Shown: positions 17,078-25,201, numbered from the stretch's first letter. The stretch: 25,201 bases of DNA from Gemmatimonadales bacterium UBA2982 (GCA_002347035.1 DEAM01000001.1:67360-92560); one strand, 5' to 3'. Made by a program: numbers and translations. Notes: generated by a model from the letters alone, not told the origin.

Positions 17078-20000
17078 TGGAATATTCATCAAGCTTGGTA
17101 GGAATGGGGCATAGGCTGACACTTACCCTGCTGGCCGGAGCGCTGCTAGTCAGCCCTTCTCTGCCAACGGTAGTTCTGGCCCAAACCGCTGAGTTCGTGC
17201 CCGGCCGTGTGATCGTTAAGTACCGATCTGGGACACCCGAGAATAGGGGTGCGCAACTTCGTGCAGCGGTTGATGCTCAGGTAATCAAGCAACTACCACT
17301 CATCAACGCAGAAGTCCTGACGCTCCCGGAGGGTTGGGAGGTTGATGAGATCGTTGAATGGTACAATGGACAAATCGGTGTCGAATACGCAGAGCCCGAT
17401 TATCTCCTATACCCTATCGAAGGCCTGGCGCCGTCCACGAAGGAGTCTTTCGGGAATGCCCGAGAACCTCCCCGGGCGTTTGCCACGACACCTGACGATC
17501 CTAGGTACAGTGAACAGTGGGCACTGCATAACACTGGTCAGAGTAGTGGAACTGTCGATGCGGATATCGACGCACCGGAGGCTTGGGATCTGACCACGGG
17601 AAATGACACGATCATCGTTGGGGTGATCGATAGCGGAATCGATTGGAGTCATCCGGATCTAGAAGCGAATATGTGGGTTAACCCGGGCGAGATAGCGGGT
17701 GATACGATCGACAATGACGGCAATGGGTTCATCGACGATATCTACGGTTGGGATTTCAAGAACGATGATGCCAGCGTCTACGATTCTCCGACCGCTGACG
17801 ACCATGGTACGCACGTAGCTGGCACAGTCGCCGCCGTCTCGGACAATGCTCTGGGCGTTACCGGTGTTGCGTGGAACGTGAAGCTCATGAGCCTCAAGTT
17901 CCTCGAGGGCAGCGGATCCACTTCAGACGCAGTAGACGCGATCAATTACGCCGTGGCCAACGGAGCCACAATGACCACCAATAGTTGGGGCGGCGGCGGA
18001 CGCTCGGCGGCTCTCGAAGACGCGATCGAGGCGTCAGGTGACGCTGGCCTGCTGTTTATCGCCGCCTCAGGGAACTCAGCCCAGGATCTTGACGGTACCC
18101 CTTCCTACCCTACGGCTTATCCATCGGACAACATCGTTTCAGTAAACTCCACAGACCGCAACGATTCTATGTCGAGCTTTTCCAATTACGGTCTGACCAC
18201 CACCGATTTGGCAGCTCCTGGGTCTGCTATCCTTAGTACTATCCCGGAGGGAGAGTACAAATCGATGAGCGGGACTTCGATGGCAACGCCCCACGTTACC
18301 GGAGTCGCGGCGCTCATCTATTCGGCGTTTCCCGAATTGACGCACTTGCAGGTGAAGGAGCGTCTGATGTGGAGTGGAGATGCGCCCAGTGGGCTCGCAG
18401 GAACATCGGTTAGCGGTCGGCGGCTAAACGCGTATAACGCGCTCGACAATGATTCAATAGCCCCCAATGCCGTAGCTGATCTGAGGGTGGTTCCAGACGC
18501 TTCTCCCGGGGCAGGTTCTGTCACTCCCTTCGGAGGTACGGCACTAACGTTACGGTGGACCGCTCCGGGAGATGACGGAGCGGTAGGGACCGCAAGTGGC
18601 TACGATCTGCGTTACGCCACAACACCGATAACAAATGATACTGAGTTCGACGCAGCAATGCAGGCTACGGGGTTGCCCTACCCTGCGTTAGCAGGAACAT
18701 CCCAGGACGCTATCGTGATCGGGCTTGACCCCGAAACCTCGTACTACTTCATCCTGAAGAGTAAGGACAATGTCAGCAACCAGTCCGGGCTATCTAATTC
18801 TACGGGCGGGGAAACCGGCTTGGTCCAGGAGCTCTTCGCAGATGGTGCTGAAAGTATAGCCAGTAGGGATCTGTGGAATATTGATCTTCCTTGGGCACGA
18901 ACTTCGACAACTTTTAGCCCCTCAGATGCTACCGCCCCATTGGGCGGCAGCTGGAGTTGGACAGACAGTCCCGGTGGTCAGTATGCCAACAATATAGACT
19001 CGAGCCTCGAGACGATCCCGCTTAGCTTAGAAGGTGTTCGGAACCCGGCCTTCCAGTTTGATCATCGATATGATTTCGAAAATGGTTGGGACTTCGGATA
19101 TTTGGAAATAAGCACGGGAGATGGTGCCTGGACTGAGCTAAAGAAGTATACGGGCCAGGCTACCTCTTGGACGAGCGAATCGGTGACTCTTGCGGATTAC
19201 GCAGGCCAAGAAACGGTCATCTTCCGATTCCGAGTGACATCCGATCGGATGGCCACGGCGGATGGATGGTACGTCGATGATGTTCGGTTAATCGGAGATG
19301 CGGATGCCGTCCTAGGATTAGACTTTGCCCTGGACGCTTCAAACGATACGGCCGTAGTCAACCTTAAACTTCGAAATAACGAGGAAGTTTTCGGACTCAG
19401 CTATCAGCTGAGCTGGGGAAGCAGCAGTAACCTTACCGGAAAGAACCCAGTCTCCTTCTTTAGGAGTGCAGTCACCGGACGGTTACTAGAGTCAGGGCTC
19501 ACCCATATCGTTGAAGTTAATACGGACACCGATGTGCTCACGGGCACCCTGGTCAATACTTCAGGCGATGGGAGTATCGCCGCAGGGGATTCCGCAATTA
19601 TCGAGTATCGATTCCCGTTACGTGACGACTTATACGTTTCGGATGGAGCGTTTGTACAAGTTACGGAAACCGGCTCTGATCGGTCGGGTTCGTTGCCGGA
19701 TATAGCGGTGGTAGTTCCGTTTAGTCTCGTGCAGGGAACGTTAGCCGACTCTGTTGGCAACCCCATGATCACTGGTCTTGGCGGTAGTGGAAAACTGGAG
19801 ACGAGAGATCTTCTGAATGCCGATGTCGACTTCAGCGGCGCCGTTGATGTAGCCGACATTGTGAGTATGATCGATTTCTACCTGGGACGTACCGAGGCCA
19901 GTGGCCTGCAACTTGCCGTCGCAGACACATACCGTGACGAAATCCTCAACGTGATTGATATCGTTCGTACTATAAACATCGTTCTCGGTCGTTCTATCGG

Positions 20001-20604
20001 AAACGCTTCGCTGGCGGCCCCCCTGCTGGCTGCAGGTCAACAGCAGCAGGGACGTGTGTCCGATGGAGGAGACCTAGACGTAGCGGTACAATCGCTCCCA
20101 GTATCAGGCAGTGCTCTCCTAGCTGATATTCCTGCTGGTGTAGTCGGGCTTCAATTGGGCATCCGACACGGACCGTCACGCGTCTCGGACGCACACCTGC
20201 TACTTGAAGACGACGGGTTCGAACTCGTCAAACGCATTGGGGCAACAAGTTCAAGTTTCATGATCTATAGCACGGACAACTCCCCGCTCCCTCCAGGTAC
20301 TCAACCTGTGCTTACACTCGAACTCGACTCCGGGTCAGGCAGCGGAGCCGATACTTCGGTCAGTGATTTCTACTTGAGTGAGGTCCTCGGAGTAGACGCC
20401 TCTGGATTCCCGGTCTACCCGAACGTAGATCCATTGCTGGCCATCCAAGAGCTGCTTGGGACCCCGAACTTGCTTCCTGCGCAGAAATTACAACTCGATC
20501 GCCGGGGCAATGGTGATGGAGTTTATAACCTGGGAGATCTGCTCTCTCTCCTACACAGAGCTGGACTTTTCCCCGGCAACACGGGACGGAAGGCAACTCA
20601 ATGA
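17077..20604 (+). CDS. large secreted subtilase (S8) with jelly-roll, cohesin-like and dockerin-like repeats
   Basis: About 1175 residues. Signal peptide (to ~36), subtilisin propeptide (~39-113; VPGRVIVKY, VEYAEPDYLLYP), S8 catalytic domain (~141-446) with Asp185 in VIDSGID, His243 in DHGTHVAG, oxyanion Asn333 in AASGN and Ser401 in SGTSMATPH, all intact. Then a fibronectin III-like domain (~461-581), a MAM/carboxypeptidase-type jelly roll (~591-740; DGWYVDDVRLIG), and a cohesin-like beta region (~744-886). Dockerin repeats come next: DVDFSGAVDVADI (916-928), a perfect Ca-binding pattern, then a degenerate one (948-973). A second beta region precedes a third degenerate repeat (NGDGVYNLGD, 1145-1154). 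ATG 17077 overlaps the upstream stop; ATG 17104 is an alternative. The 3' end overlaps the next gene by ATGA. Confidence 0.9.
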   Translation: MEYSSSLVGMGHRLTLTLLAGALLVSPSLPTVVLAQTAEFVPGRVIVKYRSGTPENRGAQLRAAVDAQVIKQLPLINAEVLTLPEGWEVDEIVEWYNGQIGVEYAEPDYLLYPIEGLAPSTKESFGNAREPPRAFATTPDDPRYSEQWALHNTGQSSGTVDADIDAPEAWDLTTGNDTIIVGVIDSGIDWSHPDLEANMWVNPGEIAGDTIDNDGNGFIDDIYGWDFKNDDASVYDSPTADDHGTHVAGTVAAVSDNALGVTGVAWNVKLMSLKFLEGSGSTSDAVDAINYAVANGATMTTNSWGGGGRSAALEDAIEASGDAGLLFIAASGNSAQDLDGTPSYPTAYPSDNIVSVNSTDRNDSMSSFSNYGLTTTDLAAPGSAILSTIPEGEYKSMSGTSMATPHVTGVAALIYSAFPELTHLQVKERLMWSGDAPSGLAGTSVSGRRLNAYNALDNDSIAPNAVADLRVVPDASPGAGSVTPFGGTALTLRWTAPGDDGAVGTASGYDLRYATTPITNDTEFDAAMQATGLPYPALAGTSQDAIVIGLDPETSYYFILKSKDNVSNQSGLSNSTGGETGLVQELFADGAESIASRDLWNIDLPWARTSTTFSPSDATAPLGGSWSWTDSPGGQYANNIDSSLETIPLSLEGVRNPAFQFDHRYDFENGWDFGYLEISTGDGAWTELKKYTGQATSWTSESVTLADYAGQETVIFRFRVTSDRMATADGWYVDDVRLIGDADAVLGLDFALDASNDTAVVNLKLRNNEEVFGLSYQLSWGSSSNLTGKNPVSFFRSAVTGRLLESGLTHIVEVNTDTDVLTGTLVNTSGDGSIAAGDSAIIEYRFPLRDDLYVSDGAFVQVTETGSDRSGSLPDIAVVVPFSLVQGTLADSVGNPMITGLGGSGKLETRDLLNADVDFSGAVDVADIVSMIDFYLGRTEASGLQLAVADTYRDEILNVIDIVRTINIVLGRSIGNASLAAPLLAAGQQQQGRVSDGGDLDVAVQSLPVSGSALLADIPAGVVGLQLGIRHGPSRVSDAHLLLEDDGFELVKRIGATSSSFMIYSTDNSPLPPGTQPVLTLELDSGSGSGADTSVSDFYLSEVLGVDASGFPVYPNVDPLLAIQELLGTPNLLPAQKLQLDRRGNGDGVYNLGDLLSLLHRAGLFPGNTGRKATQ

Positions 20605-21023
20605 ACCGCCGAGCATTCCGAACATCATTTATGATCGTAGTTTCTACGCTAGCGGCTTGCGATAACGATGAGGCAGGCAGCCTGAGCCTCCCGGAAATTT
20701 CACCTCCCGGCTGGCTGGATGTCCGCCTCACGGGAGACCCCGGCAATTCGGAAGCTCTGTTATTCGAAGTTGTTGGAGGACCGGCTGATTCCGTCGCCTC
20801 CGAGAACCATAGGGTGTTCACCAATGTCCAGACCCCTGAGCGGCTGAGGGTCCTTCTTGTCGGGGATCTGACTAATGATGTGGTCGCTAAAGTCTGGGTC
20901 CCGAACCCCTCCGAACTCGACCGATACCAAATTGTGCTCGAACAGGTGGCAGCAGGCCAGGAATTCCAGCAAGAGCCTGTCTCGACTTACTCGCTGAGTT
21001 TAGAGGTACCCGCCAGGCGCTAG
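20601..21023 (+). CDS. small lipoprotein of unknown function, coupled to subtilase
   Basis: 140 residues. The signal peptide MNRRAFRTSFMIVVSTLAAC ends in a lipobox with Cys20, so it is probably lipid-anchored. The rest is a single beta-rich domain (GWLDVRLTGDPGNSEALLFE, VLLVGDL, AKVWVPNPSELDRY, QVAAGQEF). I do not know the family. Its ATG overlaps the subtilase stop (ATGA) and has GGAAGG upstream, so it is made together with the protease. It could be a chaperone, docking partner or inhibitor; nothing visible decides this. Confidence 0.8.
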   Translation: MNRRAFRTSFMIVVSTLAACDNDEAGSLSLPEISPPGWLDVRLTGDPGNSEALLFEVVGGPADSVASENHRVFTNVQTPERLRVLLVGDLTNDVVAKVWVPNPSELDRYQIVLEQVAAGQEFQQEPVSTYSLSLEVPARR

Positions 21024-21062
21024 CGAAGAAAGTCAGCGCCTTACTCTTGAGAGGACCGGAGT

Positions 21063-21524
21063 TTGCTAGCTTTAGGTAGATCGCTATACAGCTCCGCTTT
21101 CATCATGCTCTTGGCATGCGGTGGCGTTGGAGGCGAACAGGTCCTGCAAGGACCTCAGCCAGTCAGCGATGCGCAAGAAGTAGTCTCTGTAACCACTGAC
21201 AGACAGACCTACGCCTCTGAAGACCTGATCGAATTGACGCTGGAGCTAGAAAACAGCTCCGATCAAGCCTTGGTACTCAACTTCTCGACCGGTCAAAGAT
21301 ATGACTTCACTATCCTCAGAGGCCCAGCTGAAATTGTTTGGTCGTGGAGCGAAGATCGTATGTTTATGCAGATGCTGGGACAGGAGACGGTAGGCCCTAG
21401 TCAAGTCCTGGCTTACCGCGAGCAGATCAGCCCTCGACTACCGGCTGGTACGTATACGGTCACCGGAAGGATCGTCGCTCAGAATCAGACACTCGTCGCT
21501 TCCGCGCTCATCGTAATCGAATAA
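21063..21524 (+). CDS. BsuPI-domain lipoprotein, candidate subtilisin inhibitor
   Basis: 153 residues. A lipoprotein signal (SSAFIMLLAC, lipobox LLAC) precedes a BsuPI-like domain (about 40-153): VSVTTDRQTYASEDLIELTL, LENSSDQALVLNFSTGQRYD, WSWSEDRMFMQML, and AGTYTVTGRI. BsuPI is the Bacillus intracellular proteinase inhibitor family, first known to inhibit a subtilisin-like protease. Being coded 39 bp after the subtilase operon, and secreted while the classical inhibitor is intracellular, it is a plausible inhibitor of the neighbouring subtilase. The start is TTG 21063, with AGGA upstream. Many bacterial proteins with this domain are not tested inhibitors, so the role is inferred. Confidence 0.8.
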   Translation: MLALGRSLYSSAFIMLLACGGVGGEQVLQGPQPVSDAQEVVSVTTDRQTYASEDLIELTLELENSSDQALVLNFSTGQRYDFTILRGPAEIVWSWSEDRMFMQMLGQETVGPSQVLAYREQISPRLPAGTYTVTGRIVAQNQTLVASALIVIE

Positions 21525-21532
21525 CAGAGCGA

Positions 21533-21591
21533 TCTAATAGAGAGAGCCCTAGGCAGATAACAACTTATTGCCTAGGGCTCTCTCTATTAGA
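21533..21591. terminator. 23-bp perfect hairpin between converging genes
   Basis: The arms at 21533-21555 and 21569-21591 are perfect complements (23 bp, including AGAGAGCCCTAGGCA on the 5' side) around a 13-base loop. It lies between the stops of the BsuPI gene and the TonB receptor gene, without a T run. Best read as a bidirectional terminator or transcript barrier. Confidence 0.8.
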
Positions 21592-21611
21592 GCTACTCGG
21601 TGCTTCCTAGC

Positions 21612-24326
21612 CTAGAACTCGAACTCCACCTGAAGAAGCGCCAGCGTCCCAAGCTCAGGAACGCCAATAAATTCTCTGTGTTTATTATTGAGCACATTGT
21701 TAACCGTTGCGGATATCGTGGCACCGGTTCCTGGTAGTGTATAACCAGCGTTTACATCTACAACGTTGAACGACTCAACCACTCCACTGTAGACACCTGA
21801 GTTTACAGGGAAGCCGCCACTCATCCTGACTCGGCCACCGTAGAAAAGACCCGACACCTTGTCATCAACGTCGATCCCGAGTGAGCCTTTATTCGTGGGT
21901 GCATTAAGGGCGATATCCTCGGCGTTCAAGCAGCTACCATTTGCGTTAGCGTCGTAACATTCATCGCTAACACGTGAATATGACCCCGAGATTCTGAGTT
22001 TTTCGGAGAGATACGCGACCATACCTAGATCGACACCGAAAATGCTGAATGCTCCATAATTCTTCGCGGTCAGCATCACGTTTGAATTAGACAGTTGATC
22101 CGGTGAAATCGTACCCAGGGGCACCTGGGCCGCCGTAGGCGCTATAGCGCCTGCAAGTTGGGTGGCGACTGTCGCAGGAACTCCCGCACCCGTAAGACGG
22201 GTGACGAGATAGTTGGCTACTGAGGTTCCATCAATGAAGACACTGGGCGTCAGAGTCTTCAGAGGACCAATAAAATTCTTATACCGATTGTTATATCCGG
22301 AGATATCAAACCGGATCGCATCTGCTATTACACCAGTGTATCCAACTTCCCATGTCGTCATCGCAGTCGACTGTAGACGCGGCACTCCCACCGGACCGGT
22401 AGAGGCAACGAATGGGGTCGATGGATCTGTCTGATCGAACTGCATCATGGTTGAGCTGAGGTCGCCCGCCTGGGGGCTTCCCACGATCGCCGCAAACTGT
22501 GCTGCATTCAGGCCCAGTAGGGGTAACGTTGCCTGCAGTGTCGTGTTGGTAAGAGCTAACGGCACCAAAACGTTGTCCCAGAGTGCAGCTCCGTTCGCTG
22601 GAAGCCGAGTGCCAGGCGCGAAAGCCGAGTACATGCAGTGGCTATTGAGCCCGCCCGGACAGGAGTTATTGAACGTGTATCCTGTAGTTGGAATGCCAGA
22701 TGCCCGAACGCTATAAGCCACGCTCGAAGTAATCGGCATGTTCCCAGCGACAATATCGAGAAACAGGTTATTGCTCGACGGCGTACTGAAAGACCGGTTG
22801 TACGTACCCCTGAACGAGTGACCCTCTTCTGGCGTCAGAACAAGTCCGACACGCGGTGAGAGGAAGGGATCTTCAAGCCAATTGTGCGTATCCCTTCGGA
22901 TAGCCGAGACAAAGTCGAGCTGGTCAGTCAACGCGGTGGTCGTGTGCAGATAGGTACCCGTCAACTTTGTTATATCGTTGTCTTCGTTCGCACCATTGAT
23001 CGTACCACCGGTCTTTGGAGTGATGTGCGAGTAGTCGACACCCGCGGTGGCGTTGAACCTTCCACCGATGTCAAAGTTGTACTGTCCTTGTGCCGCAAAC
23101 GTGACGGAATTATCGACGATAGGATTGCCTGTACGGAGGAGATACGTGTCTCCTGCACTGCTCTTGTTCAGGAACGCCTGAGCGAATAAGCCGCCCTTAT
23201 TGAGGCGTGCCTGAGCGGAGTTATAGGTCCAGTCTTTTGCCTGACCCGCACCGATCCCGGTCGGCTCAATTGAACTAGCGAGGGTCTTCGTCCCAGCGGT
23301 AAAGACGATTTCATCACTTGGATCGTCCCAGGGGCGAATATCAAGCCGTGCTTCACCCCCGTAATGCGACGAGAAGAGGTCGCGACGACCGATGGTTGAA
23401 CTGGTCGGGTTCGCAACTGCGGCAGCAGCTTCAACTGGATCAGTGTATGCAAAATCGGTACCGCGGAAGTACTGACCAGAAACCTTGAATCCGATTTTCT
23501 CGTTGAACGCCATGCCATGCCGGAAGACACCTCGCAGCATGTTCTGATTACCACCGGATAGGCTCACCCTACTTCCGGGTTTGTCGATCGGTGACGAGGT
23601 GATGATGTGCATCACCCCGTTTGCCGAGTTGGGGCCGTAGAGTGCAGCGGCTGGCCCTAACACTACTTCGACACGGTCAATATCCAGCGGGGTGGTTGGG
23701 TGTAAGTTGTAGTTATTGAGCCTGATTGAAGGGACCCGCGCGTAGCGGTAATCAGTCAGCACGAGGAGGTTCCCTGAAAATGCATTATTAAAACCCCGTG
23801 TAACCGTATTGCTCTGATTGATCCCAACCTGAGAAACGTCTACACCTGGCAACCCTTTCAGGAAATCAGCTGTCGAGGTAGACACGATCTGCGAGATCTC
23901 TTCCGCGGTTACAACATTCACGTGGGCGGGTGCGGCGAGCGTGCTCGGCTCCTGGCTACGGCTCACTGTAACACTCACGGGCGCAAGAGAGAGTGCAGTC
24001 GAGATCATCTCTACCGTGACTTCACCGGTCCCACCTGCGTTAACTGAGATGCCATCGATTCTCACTGTCTCATATCCAATCAAAACGGAGACGATCGAGT
24101 AAGACCCTGAGGCTACATTTAAAGTGAAGTTGCCCTGAGCATCTGATAAGACACCGCCCGACTCACCTCCACCCACGACCTGAATTTGGGCCTGAGCAAG
24201 TGGTTGGCCTGTGCTTTGATCGGTCACCTGGCCTCTTATGGAACCTTGCTGGGCCTGTAGTGCCGAAGTAAGTGAGAATAGAGTAAGGATTAGAATGCTA
24301 AGACTCTTTGTAAATCGGTGACGCAT
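21612..24326 (-). CDS. TonB-dependent outer-membrane receptor with carboxypeptidase-regulatory-like N-domain
   Basis: 904 residues. A signal peptide (to ~25, ALQAQ) is followed by a carboxypeptidase-regulatory-like beta domain (~29-105; GSIRGQVTDQSTGQPLAQAQ), a plug (~128-245; PAHVNVVTAEEISQI, GLPGVDVSQVG, VEVVLGPAAALYGPNSANGV) and a long beta-barrel ending in Phe (VEFEF), as expected for outer-membrane insertion. Two cysteine pairs (Cys555/Cys563 and Cys790/Cys799) lie in likely loops and may form disulfides. No substrate can be read; a plug of this kind occurs in receptors for siderophores, vitamins or glycans. ATG 24326 has GGAG 12 bases upstream. No TonB/ExbBD or partner SusD-like gene is present here. 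Confidence 0.95.
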   Translation of the reverse strand: MRHRFTKSLSILILTLFSLTSALQAQQGSIRGQVTDQSTGQPLAQAQIQVVGGGESGGVLSDAQGNFTLNVASGSYSIVSVLIGYETVRIDGISVNAGGTGEVTVEMISTALSLAPVSVTVSRSQEPSTLAAPAHVNVVTAEEISQIVSTSTADFLKGLPGVDVSQVGINQSNTVTRGFNNAFSGNLLVLTDYRYARVPSIRLNNYNLHPTTPLDIDRVEVVLGPAAALYGPNSANGVMHIITSSPIDKPGSRVSLSGGNQNMLRGVFRHGMAFNEKIGFKVSGQYFRGTDFAYTDPVEAAAAVANPTSSTIGRRDLFSSHYGGEARLDIRPWDDPSDEIVFTAGTKTLASSIEPTGIGAGQAKDWTYNSAQARLNKGGLFAQAFLNKSSAGDTYLLRTGNPIVDNSVTFAAQGQYNFDIGGRFNATAGVDYSHITPKTGGTINGANEDNDITKLTGTYLHTTTALTDQLDFVSAIRRDTHNWLEDPFLSPRVGLVLTPEEGHSFRGTYNRSFSTPSSNNLFLDIVAGNMPITSSVAYSVRASGIPTTGYTFNNSCPGGLNSHCMYSAFAPGTRLPANGAALWDNVLVPLALTNTTLQATLPLLGLNAAQFAAIVGSPQAGDLSSTMMQFDQTDPSTPFVASTGPVGVPRLQSTAMTTWEVGYTGVIADAIRFDISGYNNRYKNFIGPLKTLTPSVFIDGTSVANYLVTRLTGAGVPATVATQLAGAIAPTAAQVPLGTISPDQLSNSNVMLTAKNYGAFSIFGVDLGMVAYLSEKLRISGSYSRVSDECYDANANGSCLNAEDIALNAPTNKGSLGIDVDDKVSGLFYGGRVRMSGGFPVNSGVYSGVVESFNVVDVNAGYTLPGTGATISATVNNVLNNKHREFIGVPELGTLALLQVEFEF

Positions 24327-24627
24327 AGTGACAGCTTTCTCCGTATGTCCGGGAAGTCTTCAGCCAGTAACGTTAGATCGAACTATACACTCAGTTGACG
24401 TGAAAAGCCCTTCTTTTAACTAGACTCTTTTCCCACGCGACCAACAAGACCAATCGACGGTTAGGAAGAGACCCTGCAAGCGCATGTGAACTCACAGGGT
24501 CTCATATATCTTCGTTTTATACTGCTGGACGTAACCCCGCAACCCTTCTTTCTACTTGGGCAGACGGTTACTCAACCAGCGCTTTAAACAAAGAGTGCTA
24601 GATAATCCGCTTTCTTGTTTACTTGCT
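24327..24627. other. intergenic region without a gene
   Basis: About 300 bp upstream of the TonB receptor. No convincing coding frame was found. It is AT-richer than the genes and contains the inverted repeat at 24468-24503, so it probably carries the receptor promoter, and the 3' end of the gene at 24628 points into it. Confidence 0.55.
24468..24503. promoter_or_regulatory. inverted repeat upstream of TonB receptor
   Basis: GAGACCCTG (24468-24476) and CAGGGTCTC (24495-24503) are 9-bp perfect arms around 18 bases; the loop overlaps a small dyad TGTGAACTCACA (24485-24496). On the plus strand it is followed by TATATCTTCGTTTTAT. It may be a hairpin terminator for upstream transcription or an operator. 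Confidence 0.4.
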
Positions 24628-24951
24628 TCAGGCGTCCCTAAGCTGACCCATCAAAGCAAGTAAGACACTCGCAATAGCAACACCAGCTATGACGACAGCC
24701 ATTTGGTCTAAAAAGCCATTTACGTACATCCCGACTACGGGAATCGCGTCTGCCTGATCAGCGATCCCTGGCAGCGCTACCGCGAGTACGTAATAGGCGA
24801 TTCGAGTCGTCACATCTGTGATCGGAGCGACAAAACCACTGACGAGGCCCAACACCACTAGGACGAGCGCGAAGGGCACGCCCAGATCCGGAGCAACGGT
24901 CGCCAATGCCGCAATAATAACTGATCCATAGATGAGAATTTTTCCAAGCAT
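24628..24951 (-). CDS. small multi-helix membrane protein, unknown
   Basis: About 107 residues, almost entirely hydrophobic with probably three or four membrane helices (ILIYGSVIIAALATVAP, FALVLVVLGLVSGF, then AYYVLAVALPGIADQ, VVIAGVAIASVLLALM). I do not recognise a family. ATG 24951 is chosen because GGGGG lies seven bases upstream; an in-frame GTG at 24996 would add 15 residues without a good ribosome site. The gene is single on the minus strand and its neighbours suggest nothing about its role. Confidence 0.65.
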   Translation of the reverse strand: MLGKILIYGSVIIAALATVAPDLGVPFALVLVVLGLVSGFVAPITDVTTRIAYYVLAVALPGIADQADAIPVVGMYVNGFLDQMAVVIAGVAIASVLLALMGQLRDA

Positions 24952-25027
24952 TTGACGACCCCCTGGTTGGTATTTGACAACAAAGGACTCAGGCACAGCT
25001 TAATCGCTGTTCTTGTATATAAGGTTA

Positions 25028-25044
25028 TGGTGATGGTATCACCA
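25028..25044. promoter_or_regulatory. inverted repeat near upstream end of small membrane-protein gene
   Basis: TGGTGAT and ATCACCA are perfect 7-bp arms around GGT, about 80 bp upstream of the start at 24951. It could be an operator or a leader hairpin; nothing more can be said. Confidence 0.35.
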
Positions 25045-25201
25045 CCACTAAGCAGCACTAAACGAAAAGGGGCGACATTTTCTGCGTTTGTGAGATATGT
25101 GCACCCGCTACGACTTGAACTTGGGCCTTAGGCCCTACTACCTGGGTGCGCGGCCCCCTAATTCCAATAATACCTCGTTAGATACGCCGCATAGGTCATT
25201 T

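Noticed and set aside
20360..20824. 154-residue minus-strand frame across the subtilase/lipoprotein junction
   Set aside because: Antisense to two coupled genes and with no recognised motif.
24485..24496. CRP binding site (TGTGA...TCACA)
   Set aside because: The half-sites are separated by 2 bases rather than the 6 of the CRP consensus, so it does not fit the known site.
25099..25151. tRNA gene on the minus strand
   Set aside because: The acceptor-like arms pair, but the total length is about 20 bases short, the T arm pairs poorly (about 3 of 5) and no D or anticodon arm can be drawn.
1..25201. Mobile elements, CRISPR arrays, prophage
   Set aside because: No transposase, integrase, regularly spaced repeats or phage structural genes were seen on either strand.

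Overview
The window looks like chromosomal DNA of a Gram-negative, aerobic, free-living bacterium. The most likely source is a Gemmatimonadota (or Acidobacteriota-like) lineage. This is inferred from a PknB-type kinase opening with a MEGQRLSHYEI-like start and fused to other domains, a carboxypeptidase-regulatory/TonB receptor, many lipoproteins, and cohesin/dockerin-like secreted proteins. No rRNA, tRNA, CRISPR array, transposase or phage gene can be supported.

Layout. (1) 1-3634, plus strand: an RlpA-like lipoprotein whose start is not a normal codon, then a 961-residue kinase/PEGA-like/SUMF1-like/alpha-beta-hydrolase fusion. (2) 3685-6397, minus strand: an MFS exporter of the fosmidomycin-resistance type, a Crp/Fnr-type regulator 3 bp downstream of it, and a membrane-anchored TPR protein. 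(3) 6539-9404, plus strand: a gamma-glutamyltranspeptidase-family lipoprotein, a DUF423 membrane protein and a SIRT5-like sirtuin, tightly packed. (4) 9531-11962, minus strand: a zinc-ribbon DUF805 protein and a two-gene periplasmic sulfite/sulfane dehydrogenase (SoxC-like molybdoenzyme overlapping a monoheme cytochrome c). (5) 12209-13063: two tandem paralogous four-helix membrane proteins of unknown family, closed by a strong hairpin. (6) 13095-14195, minus strand: an unrecognised 366-residue protein. (7) 14278-21524, plus strand: a secreted SGNH hydrolase, then a compact surface module of a cohesin-domain lipoprotein, a giant dockerin-bearing subtilase, a small lipoprotein and a BsuPI-domain (protease-inhibitor family) lipoprotein, ended by a 23-bp perfect hairpin. 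(8) 21612-24326, minus strand: a TonB-dependent receptor. (9) 24628-24951, minus strand: a small membrane protein. The last 250 bp hold only inverted repeats.

The most interesting part is region 7. Stop and start codons overlap between the cohesin lipoprotein and the subtilase (TAATG) and between the subtilase and the next lipoprotein (ATGA), and a lipoprotein with a subtilisin-inhibitor-type fold follows. This reads as a self-contained cell-surface protease system: an anchored cohesin that may dock a secreted protease by its dockerin repeats, with a co-encoded candidate inhibitor. All calls come from reading the sequence and translations by eye; no database search or structure prediction was run.
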